A DNA stretch of 64,000 nucleotides from Ramlibacter paludis (GTDB lineage Bacteria; Pseudomonadota; Gammaproteobacteria; Burkholderiales; Burkholderiaceae_C). Below are positions 20,429 to 27,301 of the stretch, in pieces. Position 1 is the stretch's first letter; each line of letters opens with the position of its first letter. The stretch is from positions 166,025-230,024 of the forward strand of contig NZ_JAKLTM010000006.1 of assembly GCF_022012305.1 (NCBI RefSeq), written 5' to 3'. The position numbers were made by a program, and so were the translations under genes. A model generated the notes under the pieces. The model had not been told where the DNA came from. It did not search any database and saw only the letters and a list, made by a program, of their open reading frames with translations.

Positions 20429-20662
20429 TCAACACCCATCTCCACCTCCACCACCACCACCACACCCTCCCGCTCCACCATCGCCCCCAGAGCCGCCATC
20501 TGCCCATCCCGGCTGCTTGTAAGGGACCGCTGGAAATGGCCGTTGGGTGTCATCTCGAGCAGCTTCCGCGACCTCCCTGTCGATACGGGGCTGATCCCAG
20601 AGGATGAATGCAATTACACACGCACCCAGGACAACGAGAGTTACAGCAAATCCCAAACTCAT
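20429..20662 (-). CDS. Small single-pass protein with Gly/Cys-rich tail
   Basis: A 77-residue protein beginning 43 bases downstream (minus strand) of attC1. One membrane segment occupies residues 3-22 (FAVTLVVLGACVIAFILW), followed by a charged stretch and a C-terminal tail of about 22 residues rich in glycine with two cysteines and aspartates. No function is recognised. It lies at the distal end of the cassette array with no attC after it, so it is either the last cassette or flanking chromosome. A longer start upstream at 20749 would run through the attC and is rejected. Confidence 0.5.
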   Translation of the reverse strand: MSLGFAVTLVVLGACVIAFILWDQPRIDREVAEAARDDTQRPFPAVPYKQPGWADGGSGGDGGAGGCGGGGGGGDGC

Positions 20663-20704
20663 GAGAAGCCCCGTCGCGGGTCGAGCGGCACGGCTTTGCC
20701 TGCG

Positions 20705-20818
20705 ACATAACGTCGGAGTTGACCGGCACGCACCGGCAGCGCGCCGCAAGGTGCACGATCACCCGCGCGCCTTGCGGCGCGCTGCCGGTGCGTGTCCGTG
20801 TCGAACGACATGTTAGGC
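20705..20818 (-). other. attC recombination site 1
   Basis: Read on the minus strand, the site has R'' GCCTAAC (20812-20818), L'' TCGTTCGAC, a long GC-rich imperfect inverted repeat and L' GTCAACTCC. It ends in R' GTTATGT (20705-20711), which departs from the usual GTTRRRY. Length is 114 bp. The arms are almost identical to attC2. The degenerate R' fits the terminal site of an array. Confidence 0.85.
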
Positions 20819-20836
20819 GGCACTGAGCATCTAGGC

Positions 20837-21052
20837 CTATTCAAGGTCATTGGGAAGCTCCTTGTAGTGCCTCCAAAACACCCAGGAGAAGTAGAGCCAT
20901 ACACCCCAAAGGAAGGCGAATACCGAGAACTGAGCAGGGAGACCCAGCTGTGTCGCAGACCAAACGCGCACGGACACGATAGCGCCCAGAACCGCGTAAC
21001 AACAAAGTACAACGGCGGACTGAATCACGTAGCTAACACGAGCACCGGTCAT
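20837..21052 (-). CDS. Cassette-encoded 71-residue membrane protein
   Basis: The ATG at 21052 is about 10 bases after the R' box of attC2 and the stop is 19 bases before attC1, the compact layout of an integron gene cassette. Two hydrophobic segments are predicted (about residues 8-28 and 41-58), ending RHYKELPNDLE. No family is recognised. Many cassette proteins are of this kind: small, membrane-located and of unknown role. Confidence 0.7.
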   Translation of the reverse strand: MTGARVSYVIQSAVVLCCYAVLGAIVSVRVWSATQLGLPAQFSVFAFLWGVWLYFSWVFWRHYKELPNDLE

Positions 21053-21061
21053 AGATGTGCG

Positions 21062-21165
21062 GCCTAACGACTGAGTTGACCGGCACGCACCGGCAGCGCG
21101 CCGCAAGGTGCACGATTATCTGCGCGCCTTGCGGCGCGCTGCTGGTGCGTGTCCGCGTCGAACGA
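21062..21165 (-). other. attC recombination site 2, interrupted by an IS
   Basis: R' GTTAGGC (minus strand of 21062-21068), L' GTCAACTCA, a large GC-rich inverted repeat and L'' TCGTTCGAC are intact. The remaining R'' box GCCTAAC (minus strand of 22589-22595) lies on the other side of the IS, 1.4 kb away. Joining 21165 to about 22586 restores a standard site similar to attC1. The VOC stop codon TAA is part of the R'' box. Confidence 0.85.
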
Positions 21166-21258
21166 ATACGAAGGGACTTCCCGCAATCGCGGTAACGGCA
21201 TCAAAGTGCCAAGATTGATTTTTGCGGTAGTCAATCTGAACCTTGAAAGGGGAAGTCC

Positions 21259-22323
21259 ATGACCGAGATTACACGAGTGGGTGTGGACCTGGCAAAGCAA
21301 GTCATCCAGGTGCATGGCGTCGACGCGACGGAGGCGGTGGTCGTCGCACGCAGCATGAGCCGGCAGAAATTCGCCGCTTGGTGCGCTCAGTTGCCTGGCG
21401 GCTGCGTTGTCGCGATGGAAGCCTGCTCGGGTGCGCACCATTGGGCCCGTCGACTTCAGCGACTGGGCTTGCAGCCGCGGCTGATCGCGCCGCACTTCGT
21501 CACGCCGTACCGCATGGAAGGCAAAGGCGGCAAGAACGACGCGACCGATGCCGCCGCCATCTGCGAAGCGGCGTCCCGGCCCAAGATGCGATTTGTCGCC
21601 ATCAAGAGCTGCGCGCAGCAAGGCGTGCTGTGCGTGCACCGGCTTCGTGAAGCCTACAAGGAGGAGCGCACCGCGTGCATCAACCGCATACGCGGCTTGC
21701 TCAGCGAGTTCGGCCTGGTGTTTCCGCTCGGTCCAAGCGCGCTGCGGGCGCAACTGGGCGACGCGCTGGAGGATGCCTCCAACGAGCTTCCTGGCTGTGC
21801 GCGCCTCGGATTGGACCGCGCGTTTACGCATTGGCGCGCTCTGGACGCGGAGATCGCGTGGTGTGACGCACAGATCAGCGACCATGCCAAACAAGATGTC
21901 CAGGCGCAGCGCTTGCTGCCAATCCGCGGCGTCGGCCCCACCAGTGCGAGCGCGCTGGTCGCCTGCGTGGCTGACTTCCACCAGTTCCGCAGCGCCGGCC
22001 AGTTCGCCGCCTGGCTGGGGCTGGTGCCGCGACAGAACTCCAGCGGTGGCAAGGCTTCACTGGGCGGGATCACCAAACGCGGCGAAGACTACTTGCGCAC
22101 CTTGCTGATCCAGGGCGCCCGCTCCGTCGTGGGCACCGCTGCGCGCCGCAGCGACGCCGTGTCGCGATGGATCCTGCAGCTACAGCAGCGAGTCGGCTGG
22201 CAAAAGACGCTGGTGGCCGTTGCCAACAAGAATGCCCGCATCATCTGGGCCGTCTTGGTGCGGGACCGACAGTATGACCCGCACTATGCCGGCGCACGAA
22301 CTGCTTCGGCTCAGGGCATTTGA
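21259..22323 (+). CDS. IS110/IS1111-family transposase
   Basis: A 354-residue DEDD recombinase. The N-terminal RuvC-like domain shows Asp10 (GVDLAK), Glu54 (MEACSG), Asp94 and Asp97 (KNDATDAAA). The C-terminal Transposase_20 domain has LLPIRGVGPTSASAL and AWLGLVPRQNSSGGK, supplying the catalytic serine. Length and motifs are intact, so the element could be active. AAAGGGGAAG lies upstream of the ATG. It reads opposite to the cassette genes. Family members use an element-encoded RNA to choose donor and target. Confidence 0.93.
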   Translation: MTEITRVGVDLAKQVIQVHGVDATEAVVVARSMSRQKFAAWCAQLPGGCVVAMEACSGAHHWARRLQRLGLQPRLIAPHFVTPYRMEGKGGKNDATDAAAICEAASRPKMRFVAIKSCAQQGVLCVHRLREAYKEERTACINRIRGLLSEFGLVFPLGPSALRAQLGDALEDASNELPGCARLGLDRAFTHWRALDAEIAWCDAQISDHAKQDVQAQRLLPIRGVGPTSASALVACVADFHQFRSAGQFAAWLGLVPRQNSSGGKASLGGITKRGEDYLRTLLIQGARSVVGTAARRSDAVSRWILQLQQRVGWQKTLVAVANKNARIIWAVLVRDRQYDPHYAGARTASAQGI

Positions 22324-22585
22324 CATATAGAAGGATTGGCTCTTCCCTTCAGACGCGCAGCGAAGATGCACCAAACAGGTCAGACCGGCGGCGGGTGAAC
22401 TCGGCTAACAGGCAGCGGCACAGCGTCCGCGTCGATCGAATGGAGTCCCGCCGAGCGGTTGGTATCTGGGTCCGCACTCAAGTGCAACAAGGCCGTTTGT
22501 AGATTTGCAGTCTGGCTCTGTGTGGCTGCTTCGGCGCGTGCTGATGAAGAGGAAGAAAGTTGAACTAAAGGGAAGTCCTTGTAGA
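22324..22585 (+). ncRNA. Candidate seekRNA/bridge RNA in the IS 3' non-coding end
   Basis: IS1111-type elements carry their guide RNA downstream of the transposase, where this element has its long non-coding end. GTCCGCGTCGA at 22425-22435 is identical to the attC flank left of the insertion (21151-21161), and the match extends to 15 of 16 bases. CTAACAGG at 22405-22412 is the exact reverse complement of the right flank (22586-22593). TTGTAGA (22497-22503) repeats the IS right end (22579-22585). Pairing logic is inferred; RNA boundaries and expression are not known. Confidence 0.55.
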
Positions 22586-22589
22586 CCTG

Positions 22590-22961
22590 TTAGGCCGCTC
22601 GCCCCTGAACCAGTTGTAGCCCATTGCCCGCCGGATCCTTAAACGTAGCAAGAGTGCCTCCCCATGCCTGAGGCTCCGGTGCGCCTGAGAAGGTGACGCC
22701 CTTTGCCAGCAACTCGGTGTACTTCGAATGAATGTCCGAGACGGCAAAGGACAGTCCGGTGAAGCGCCCTACAAGAACTTGGTCATCGTCCGGGGCGTCG
22801 ACTGGCACTGCTTCGACGACGAGGTCAAAAGCGCCCGAACCATAGACCAAGAAGCCGCAGTTCTCTCCATCGACCTTTAGCGGCAGCGCCAGAGCCTTTT
22901 CGTAAAACGACCTGGCCTCTGCAAGGTCAGTCACGAAGACACGAGCCGTGCTCAGTTCCAT
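22590..22961 (-). CDS. Cassette-encoded VOC (glyoxalase-fold) protein
   Basis: A 123-residue vicinal-oxygen-chelate protein with two beta-alpha-beta-beta-beta units: MELSTARVFVTDLAEARSFY at the start and FKDPAGNGLQLVQG at the end. The family includes metal-dependent dioxygenases, isomerases and drug-binding or resistance proteins; nothing here identifies the substrate. Strong AGGAGGA precedes the ATG. The stop overlaps the R'' box of attC2, so the IS insertion leaves the coding sequence intact. It is the second cassette from the attI-like end. Confidence 0.85.
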   Translation of the reverse strand: MELSTARVFVTDLAEARSFYEKALALPLKVDGENCGFLVYGSGAFDLVVEAVPVDAPDDDQVLVGRFTGLSFAVSDIHSKYTELLAKGVTFSGAPEPQAWGGTLATFKDPAGNGLQLVQGRAA

Positions 22962-23048
22962 AGGACTTCCTCCTAAGAAGAGACATGCTACCTCAGGGCG
23001 CCATGGCCGGAAACTCCCGCGAGTCTAAACGGCGAAGAAGTCCAAGCG

Positions 23049-23162
23049 GCCTAACGTAGAAGTGACCGGCACGCTGCGGCAAGGGGCCGCGCGGTGCACG
23101 ATATCCCACGGCGCCGCGCGGCCCCTTGCCGCAGCGTGTCCGTGTCGACTGCCAAGTTAGGG
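23049..23162 (-). other. attC recombination site 3
   Basis: On the minus strand: R'' CCCTAAC (23156-23162), L'' near AGTCGACA, an extended GC-rich hairpin, L' GTCACTTCT and R' GTTAGGC (23049-23055). Length is 114 bp, equal to attC1, but the stem sequence differs (CTGCGGCAAGGGGCCGCGCG type), so it is a distinct attC, not a recent duplicate. Confidence 0.85.
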
Positions 23163-23178
23163 CTCGGACGCACTACGT

Positions 23179-23547
23179 TCATTGACCCTTCCCACTGCGC
23201 CACTGGTTCAAAGACACTTCATCGCCGTTTGGATCCGAGACGAGCATATGCCTGCCGTTCAACTCCACGAAGAAGACGTTCCATAGCTCCAACCTCTCCG
23301 GACGATTCGCGTAAACGGTCACGGACCAATAGCACCTGGAGCCTACCATTTGCTTCTTATCGACTTCCGGCACGACCGAGACAGGAAAGGGGTGGGTGCG
23401 CCTCCAAGCCTTGATTTCCCGCAAGGCTAGTACCTGCTTCACCGCCCGCTCGTAGTCCTTAACGCCCGCCGCTGCGCCGGAGCAGACCGCGGCATGAGAA
23501 GAGAGGTAAATGGTTCCCAGCACGGCAAAGACGACAACGCGGCGCAT
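23179..23547 (-). CDS. Cassette-encoded 122-residue exported protein
   Basis: It starts with a signal-peptide-like MRRVVVFAVLGTIYLSSHAA (cleavage near SHAAV). The mature part has two cysteines (AVCSG and SRCYW) and a C-terminal FVELNGRHMLVSDPNGDEV segment, which may form a small beta-sheet fold. No family is recognised. The stop is 16 bases before attC3 and the start is a few bases after the attI-like site, so this would be the first cassette of the array. Confidence 0.65.
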   Translation of the reverse strand: MRRVVVFAVLGTIYLSSHAAVCSGAAAGVKDYERAVKQVLALREIKAWRRTHPFPVSVVPEVDKKQMVGSRCYWSVTVYANRPERLELWNVFFVELNGRHMLVSDPNGDEVSLNQWRSGKGQ

Positions 23548-23553
23548 CTCCGA

Positions 23554-23593
23554 GCTCTAACTTGATTTAGAGCGCACTCCCGCCCGATAACAT
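23554..23593 (-). other. attI-like recombination site
   Basis: On the minus strand, ATGTTAT (rc of 23587-23593) is followed by a GC-rich spacer and a palindromic core with arms GCTCTAA and TTAGAGC (23554-23573). The layout matches class 1 attI, which has ATGTTAC then CGCCCTAAAACAAAGTTAGGC-type arms, with the core spacer one base shorter. Position immediately ahead of the first cassette supports the call. No intI gene lies beside it. It could instead be a decayed attC end. Confidence 0.4.
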
Positions 23594-23895
23594 TTCCGCC
23601 CCCGCATCTCTTTCCTCCCCTGGTTCCTCGCAAGTTCTTGATTTATACCGAATCCGGCGCACGCCTCCGCCAGGGCGTTGTCCCATTCAGACACGAAACT
23701 CCGCAAACCCGCGGAATAACATCGCCAAGGAAGTGGCGCGCAGCGGCCGCAGTTCGTTGATTCCAAACGCGTCACCGCCACCAGTTACGCGGTCGGACTT
23801 CCTAACAAACGGCCAATTCCCGCATTTGCGGCCCTTTTGAGCCGCCGCCCTCGAAGCAACGAGCCGGCAGGATGCGCGCCTCCCAGCGCGCTGCC
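23594..23895. other. Non-coding remnant region where an integron integrase would be expected
   Basis: About 300 bases without a convincing gene. An integrase gene would be expected on the plus strand here, reading rightwards away from attI, but no integrase motif is seen in any frame. A minus-strand reading around 23640-23700 gives SEWDNALAEA and ELARNQG, vaguely like the C-terminal end of an IS3-type transposase; too short to call. Composition is less GC-rich than the flanks. Confidence 0.5.
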
Positions 23896-24798
23896 CTACC
23901 TCTGCGCCTTGTCCTTCGCGTTCTGCGCCTCGATCCGCTCCCTGGCCTGCTGCCACTCCTGCGGCGACCAGCTTCGCAGCTCGTAGAAGTTGCCGCCCGT
24001 CGCCAGCGCATTGCCGCCATCCATCATGATCGCCTGCCCCGTCAGCCAATCGCATTGGCCCGGTGCCAGCAGGAAGGCCGCCAGGTTCTGCAGCTCGCTC
24101 ATCTTGCCGGGGCGCGCCATCGGGTTGCGCTCGCGGCTCCGCGCGCCCGGCTCCTCGCCCGGATTCAGGCGCTTGCTCATGCCCTCGGTCGGGATCTCGC
24201 CCGGCCCCACCGCGTTCAGCCGCACGCCATAAGGCGCCCACTCCACCGCCAGCGACTTGGTCATCACCTCGATGCCTGCCTTGCTCATGGCCGACGGCAC
24301 CACGAAGGGACTCCCGTTGTCGACCCAGGTGGTGATGATGCTCATGACGTTGCGAAACGGCTGGCCGGACTGCCACTTGCCCGCGCGCGCCTCGGCCACC
24401 CAGCGCTTGCCGATGGCCTGCGTCACGTAGAAGGTGCCGTGGAAGACGATGTTGGCGATGGCGTCGAAGGCGCGCGGCGACAGGCTTTCGGTCGGCGCGA
24501 TGAAGTTGCCCGCCGCGTTGTTGATCAGCCCCGTCAGCCCGCCGCCCTGCCACAGCGCCTCGACCATCTCCTCCACGCCCTGCGCCACGCGGATGTCGAC
24601 GCCGAAGGTGTCGATGCGGCGTTCGGGAAACTGCTGGCGCCAGGCGTCGGCGGTTTCGTCGCAGACCGACTTGCGGCGGCCGCAGATCGCGACGTCGGCG
24701 CCCAGGGAAAGGAGGCGTTCGGCCATGGCCTGGCCCAGGCCGGTTCCGCCGCCGGTGACCAGGATGCGCTGGCCGGCAAAGAGTTGCGCTGCGTACAT
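23896..24798 (-). CDS. SDR oxidoreductase, 2,4-dienoyl-CoA reductase-like
   Basis: A 300-residue short-chain dehydrogenase. The cofactor motif TGGGTGLG is at about 15-22 and NNAAGNF at about 93-99. The active-site tyrosine position is Ser in SAMSKAG, with the lysine kept. Loss of the Tyr and the sequence LAVEWAPYGVRLN match the DECR (2,4-dienoyl-CoA reductase) branch, in which other residues donate the proton. A role in unsaturated acyl-CoA beta-oxidation is likely. It is the first housekeeping-like gene right of the cassette array. The start at 24798 is set by the N-terminal strand. Confidence 0.8.
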   Translation of the reverse strand: MYAAQLFAGQRILVTGGGTGLGQAMAERLLSLGADVAICGRRKSVCDETADAWRQQFPERRIDTFGVDIRVAQGVEEMVEALWQGGGLTGLINNAAGNFIAPTESLSPRAFDAIANIVFHGTFYVTQAIGKRWVAEARAGKWQSGQPFRNVMSIITTWVDNGSPFVVPSAMSKAGIEVMTKSLAVEWAPYGVRLNAVGPGEIPTEGMSKRLNPGEEPGARSRERNPMARPGKMSELQNLAAFLLAPGQCDWLTGQAIMMDGGNALATGGNFYELRSWSPQEWQQARERIEAQNAKDKAQR

Positions 24799-24835
24799 GG
24801 TGGCTCCTGCGGGGGTGGTCCCGCCGGCCCCCAAT

Positions 24836-25876
24836 TTACAGGTAGCGCTCGGCCTGCGCCAGCCGGTCCACCACCGGCGGCAGCTCCGAGCGCGGGCAGC
24901 GCGCGAAAGCCACCACGGCATCGACCCGGTCTCCGACCCGCAGCTCGGCGAGCGCCAGCACGTGATGCGGCTCCGCGTCGCGCGGACCGACCTTGATGTT
25001 CATGCGATCGAGCCGCAGCTCCCTCAGCGTCAGGGCCACGTGCTCCTGCGGCTGCGAGAACACCTCGCGGATCTGCGCGATGTAGCCGTCCAGCGTGACC
25101 AGGCCGGCCTTGGCCTCCACATAGTTCTTGTCGACCTGGTCCAGGTCGTGCTGCACGGCCTCGATCTGCCTGGCGATCGCGGCAGGATCCTCCACCAGGC
25201 CTTCCATGCCGTCCTGCGCAAGCCGCAGGTAGCGCAGCTTGTTGGCGAGGTAGGACCGCTTCTGGCCGTGCAGCAGGCCCTGGCGGTCGATCGCGAGGAT
25301 GCGGCCCAGCGCGACCTGCGCGAGCCGCTGCATCACGCGCCGGCCGATTTCCAGCCGTGCCTCCTCGGCCGTGGCCGACGGCGCCACCAGGCGATGCCGG
25401 GTGAAGTTCACCGCCGTGCGCGCCACGTCTTCGCGCAGCAGCCCGTCTTCCATGCGCGGGCCCAGCACGGTCTTTTCCTCGCGCTTCATGGCCAGCAGCG
25501 CGAAAGCCTCGTCCACGGTCGCGTTGGCGGGATCGTCGAAGAAGGCGCGCAGCTCCTGGCTGCGGCCCAGGAACTCGGGCACGTCGTCGGCACGGCCGAA
25601 GAATGCATTCAGCCGCGGATCGGTGCTCCAGCTGGCCCTTGCCAGCACGACCGGCTGCACGGGCGCGCTGGCGATCTCCCGCAGATAGGCCACCGTGGCT
25701 TGCACGCAGCCCCGCAGTTCCTGCCGGTAACGGCCATGGGCGCGGACCTTGGGCTCGACCGTGTCCACGATCATGTCGGTCAGCTCCACGACCAGTTGTG
25801 CATCCTGGTCGGGCTGGTGACCGCCCCGGCCGAACAGGACGGCGACGGCGCGGTCGAACAACGAAGCATTCGCCAT
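24836..25876 (-). CDS. Conserved hypothetical protein, 346 residues
   Basis: A soluble, mostly helical protein with many charged residues and no signal or membrane segment. Notable stretches are RRVMQRLAQVALGRILAIDRQ (180s), a helix-rich RQIEAVQHDLDQVDKNYVEAK and a C-terminal LRELRLDRMNIKVGPRDAE. I do not recognise the family. It lies divergent to the outer-membrane protein gene at 26009 with a 132-bp shared promoter region. The start at 25876 is the first ATG giving a continuous charged domain; upstream in-frame codons read through the intergenic region. Confidence 0.6.
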   Translation of the reverse strand: MANASLFDRAVAVLFGRGGHQPDQDAQLVVELTDMIVDTVEPKVRAHGRYRQELRGCVQATVAYLREIASAPVQPVVLARASWSTDPRLNAFFGRADDVPEFLGRSQELRAFFDDPANATVDEAFALLAMKREEKTVLGPRMEDGLLREDVARTAVNFTRHRLVAPSATAEEARLEIGRRVMQRLAQVALGRILAIDRQGLLHGQKRSYLANKLRYLRLAQDGMEGLVEDPAAIARQIEAVQHDLDQVDKNYVEAKAGLVTLDGYIAQIREVFSQPQEHVALTLRELRLDRMNIKVGPRDAEPHHVLALAELRVGDRVDAVVAFARCPRSELPPVVDRLAQAERYL

Positions 25877-26008
25877 GGCAAGTCCATTGTTGGGACCTCG
25901 CCGCGCAAGCAGCCATTGGACGAAAGTCCCATGGAACGCCCCCTGGAATGTTGCTGCTGGCCTAGAATTTTGCGATCCCGTCGGCGAATTACCAGGAAGC
26001 AGCTGTAC

Positions 26009-27301
26009 ATGCAAAGAACAAGGCCTCGGGCTATGGTGATGGCCACGCTGGCGGCGCTGCTGGCCGCCTCCACCGCGCAGGCGCAACAGGTGCGCCTGCG
26101 GCTGGCCGGCAGCCTGTGCAACAGCCTCACCAGCCAGGTGCTCGCCAGCCAGCAAGTGCCGCCGCTGTCATCGACAGCGAACGCCGCCGCGTCGGTCAAC
26201 GCGACCCTCAGCGAGCGGCTGGAAAAGCAACGCGACAGCTATTTCGCCAAGCTCGATAGCGCCGTGCCCTTCAACGGCCTGTACGCCACCGGCCTGGCCG
26301 ACCAGACCGACACCTACGGCAACCGCTACAGCTTCGGCCTCGAATGGGAACTGTTCGACCAGGGCCGCGGCGAGGCACGCCGCACCATGGACCGCCTGCG
26401 CCTGGAAAGCAAGACGCAATACGTGCAGCTGCTGCGCGACATGGAAGACCGCCAGCTGCAGGAAAACTTGCTGGCCGTCGAACAGATGCGCAACAAGCTG
26501 CTGGCCACGCTGTACCAGCGCGAGGCGGCCGCGATCCGCCCGGTGCTGGAGCGGCGCAAGGCCGAACTCGCGGCGGGCCGCGCCACCCGCAGCGACGTCG
26601 CCGAGATCGAATACAAGGCCGAACGCGCCGCGCTGCGCGGCCAGCACTACTCGGGGCTGCGCGACGTGCTGGTGTATCCGCAGTCGCAGGAATTGATCAA
26701 CCGGATCGAAGAGGTGCAGCTGCGTCCCGATGACGAACTGCTGGCGCGCGCCGCGGAACGCTCACCCGACCTGCAGCTGCAAGGCATGCTGGCGCAGCGC
26801 AACGCCTTTCTCCCCTCGGTCAAGGACAACACCTCGGTGCGGCTCTACGTGGAGCGCAGCAAGGACCTGGAACGGGGGCCGTATGCGGTGGCCGGCGTGC
26901 GGGTCCGCATCCCGATCGGCAACGACGAAGTGCGCGACACGGTGGCCGAGGCCAATGCCGGCATCGCGCGCGAGCAGCAGGAAGCGATGCGCGCGGCGCT
27001 CGGCCAGAAGCTCGCACTGCTGTCCGAGCGCCTGCGCCTGAAGCAGAACGACATGCGCATCCTGCAGGCCGAGAACCGGCTGGTGCGGCAGAAGGCGGAG
27101 CAGGCCTGCTACCGCTACGACCACCCGGTGTCGGTGCTGCCCGACGCCGACCGCGACGTCGAGGACCTCACCCTGCGGCTGGTGGAGATGCAGCGCGAGA
27201 TCCTGCTCGCGCGGCTGGACGTCCTGGAAGTGCTGACGCAGATCAGCGCGCTGGTGAAGCCGCGCGAGCCGCGAGAGCTGTACCTGCTGCCTGACCGCTG
27301 A
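26009..27301 (+). CDS. TolC-like outer-membrane protein of the exopolysaccharide cluster
   Basis: A 430-residue protein with signal peptide ending ALLAASTAQA. It contains long amphipathic helices (for example LESKTQYVQLLRDMEDRQLQ and ERRKAELAAGRATRSDVAEIEY) and beta-strand-like YSFGLEWELFDQGRG. This is the outer-membrane efflux (TolC) architecture in a divergent form. AGGAAG precedes the ATG. The 3' end overlaps the convergent glycosyltransferase gene by 59 bases. Its partners are probably the Alg44-like and Alg8-like proteins, giving an export route across the outer membrane; a role in polymer export is inferred. Confidence 0.72.
   Translation: MQRTRPRAMVMATLAALLAASTAQAQQVRLRLAGSLCNSLTSQVLASQQVPPLSSTANAAASVNATLSERLEKQRDSYFAKLDSAVPFNGLYATGLADQTDTYGNRYSFGLEWELFDQGRGEARRTMDRLRLESKTQYVQLLRDMEDRQLQENLLAVEQMRNKLLATLYQREAAAIRPVLERRKAELAAGRATRSDVAEIEYKAERAALRGQHYSGLRDVLVYPQSQELINRIEEVQLRPDDELLARAAERSPDLQLQGMLAQRNAFLPSVKDNTSVRLYVERSKDLERGPYAVAGVRVRIPIGNDEVRDTVAEANAGIAREQQEAMRAALGQKLALLSERLRLKQNDMRILQAENRLVRQKAEQACYRYDHPVSVLPDADRDVEDLTLRLVEMQREILLARLDVLEVLTQISALVKPREPRELYLLPDR

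Larger units (their letters stand above)
21166..22585 (+). mobile_element. IS110-family element, IS1111-like, inserted in attC2
   Basis: A single transposase gene has a short left non-coding end (about 93 bp) and a long right one (about 265 bp). Subterminal inverted repeats GGACTTCCC (21174-21182) and GGGAAGTCC (22570-22578) sit a few bases inside the ends, and no target duplication is evident; both are traits of the IS1111 subgroup. Ends are uncertain by about 3 bases. The insertion point, between L'' and R'' of an attC, matches the described IS1111-attC group that targets cassette recombination sites. Confidence 0.85.

Noticed and set aside
20305..20613. Alternative minus-strand ORF of 102 codons overlapping the Gly-rich protein
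   Set aside because: No signal, membrane segment or family; the 77-residue frame has a coherent membrane helix and starts near the attC boundary.
22590..22961. Cassette-borne fosfomycin or bleomycin resistance gene
   Set aside because: The protein is only recognisable as VOC fold; no FosA/B or Ble signature residues could be assigned.
23557..23781. Possible IS3-type transposase remnant (SEWDNALAEA, ELARNQG)
   Set aside because: Only about 25 residues with weak similarity; kept as a remark in the non-coding region and not called as a pseudogene.
24434..26008. Long plus-strand reading frame upstream of the TolC-like protein
   Set aside because: It is antisense to the SDR and the 346-residue protein, has no family similarity, and the real signal peptide starts at 26009.
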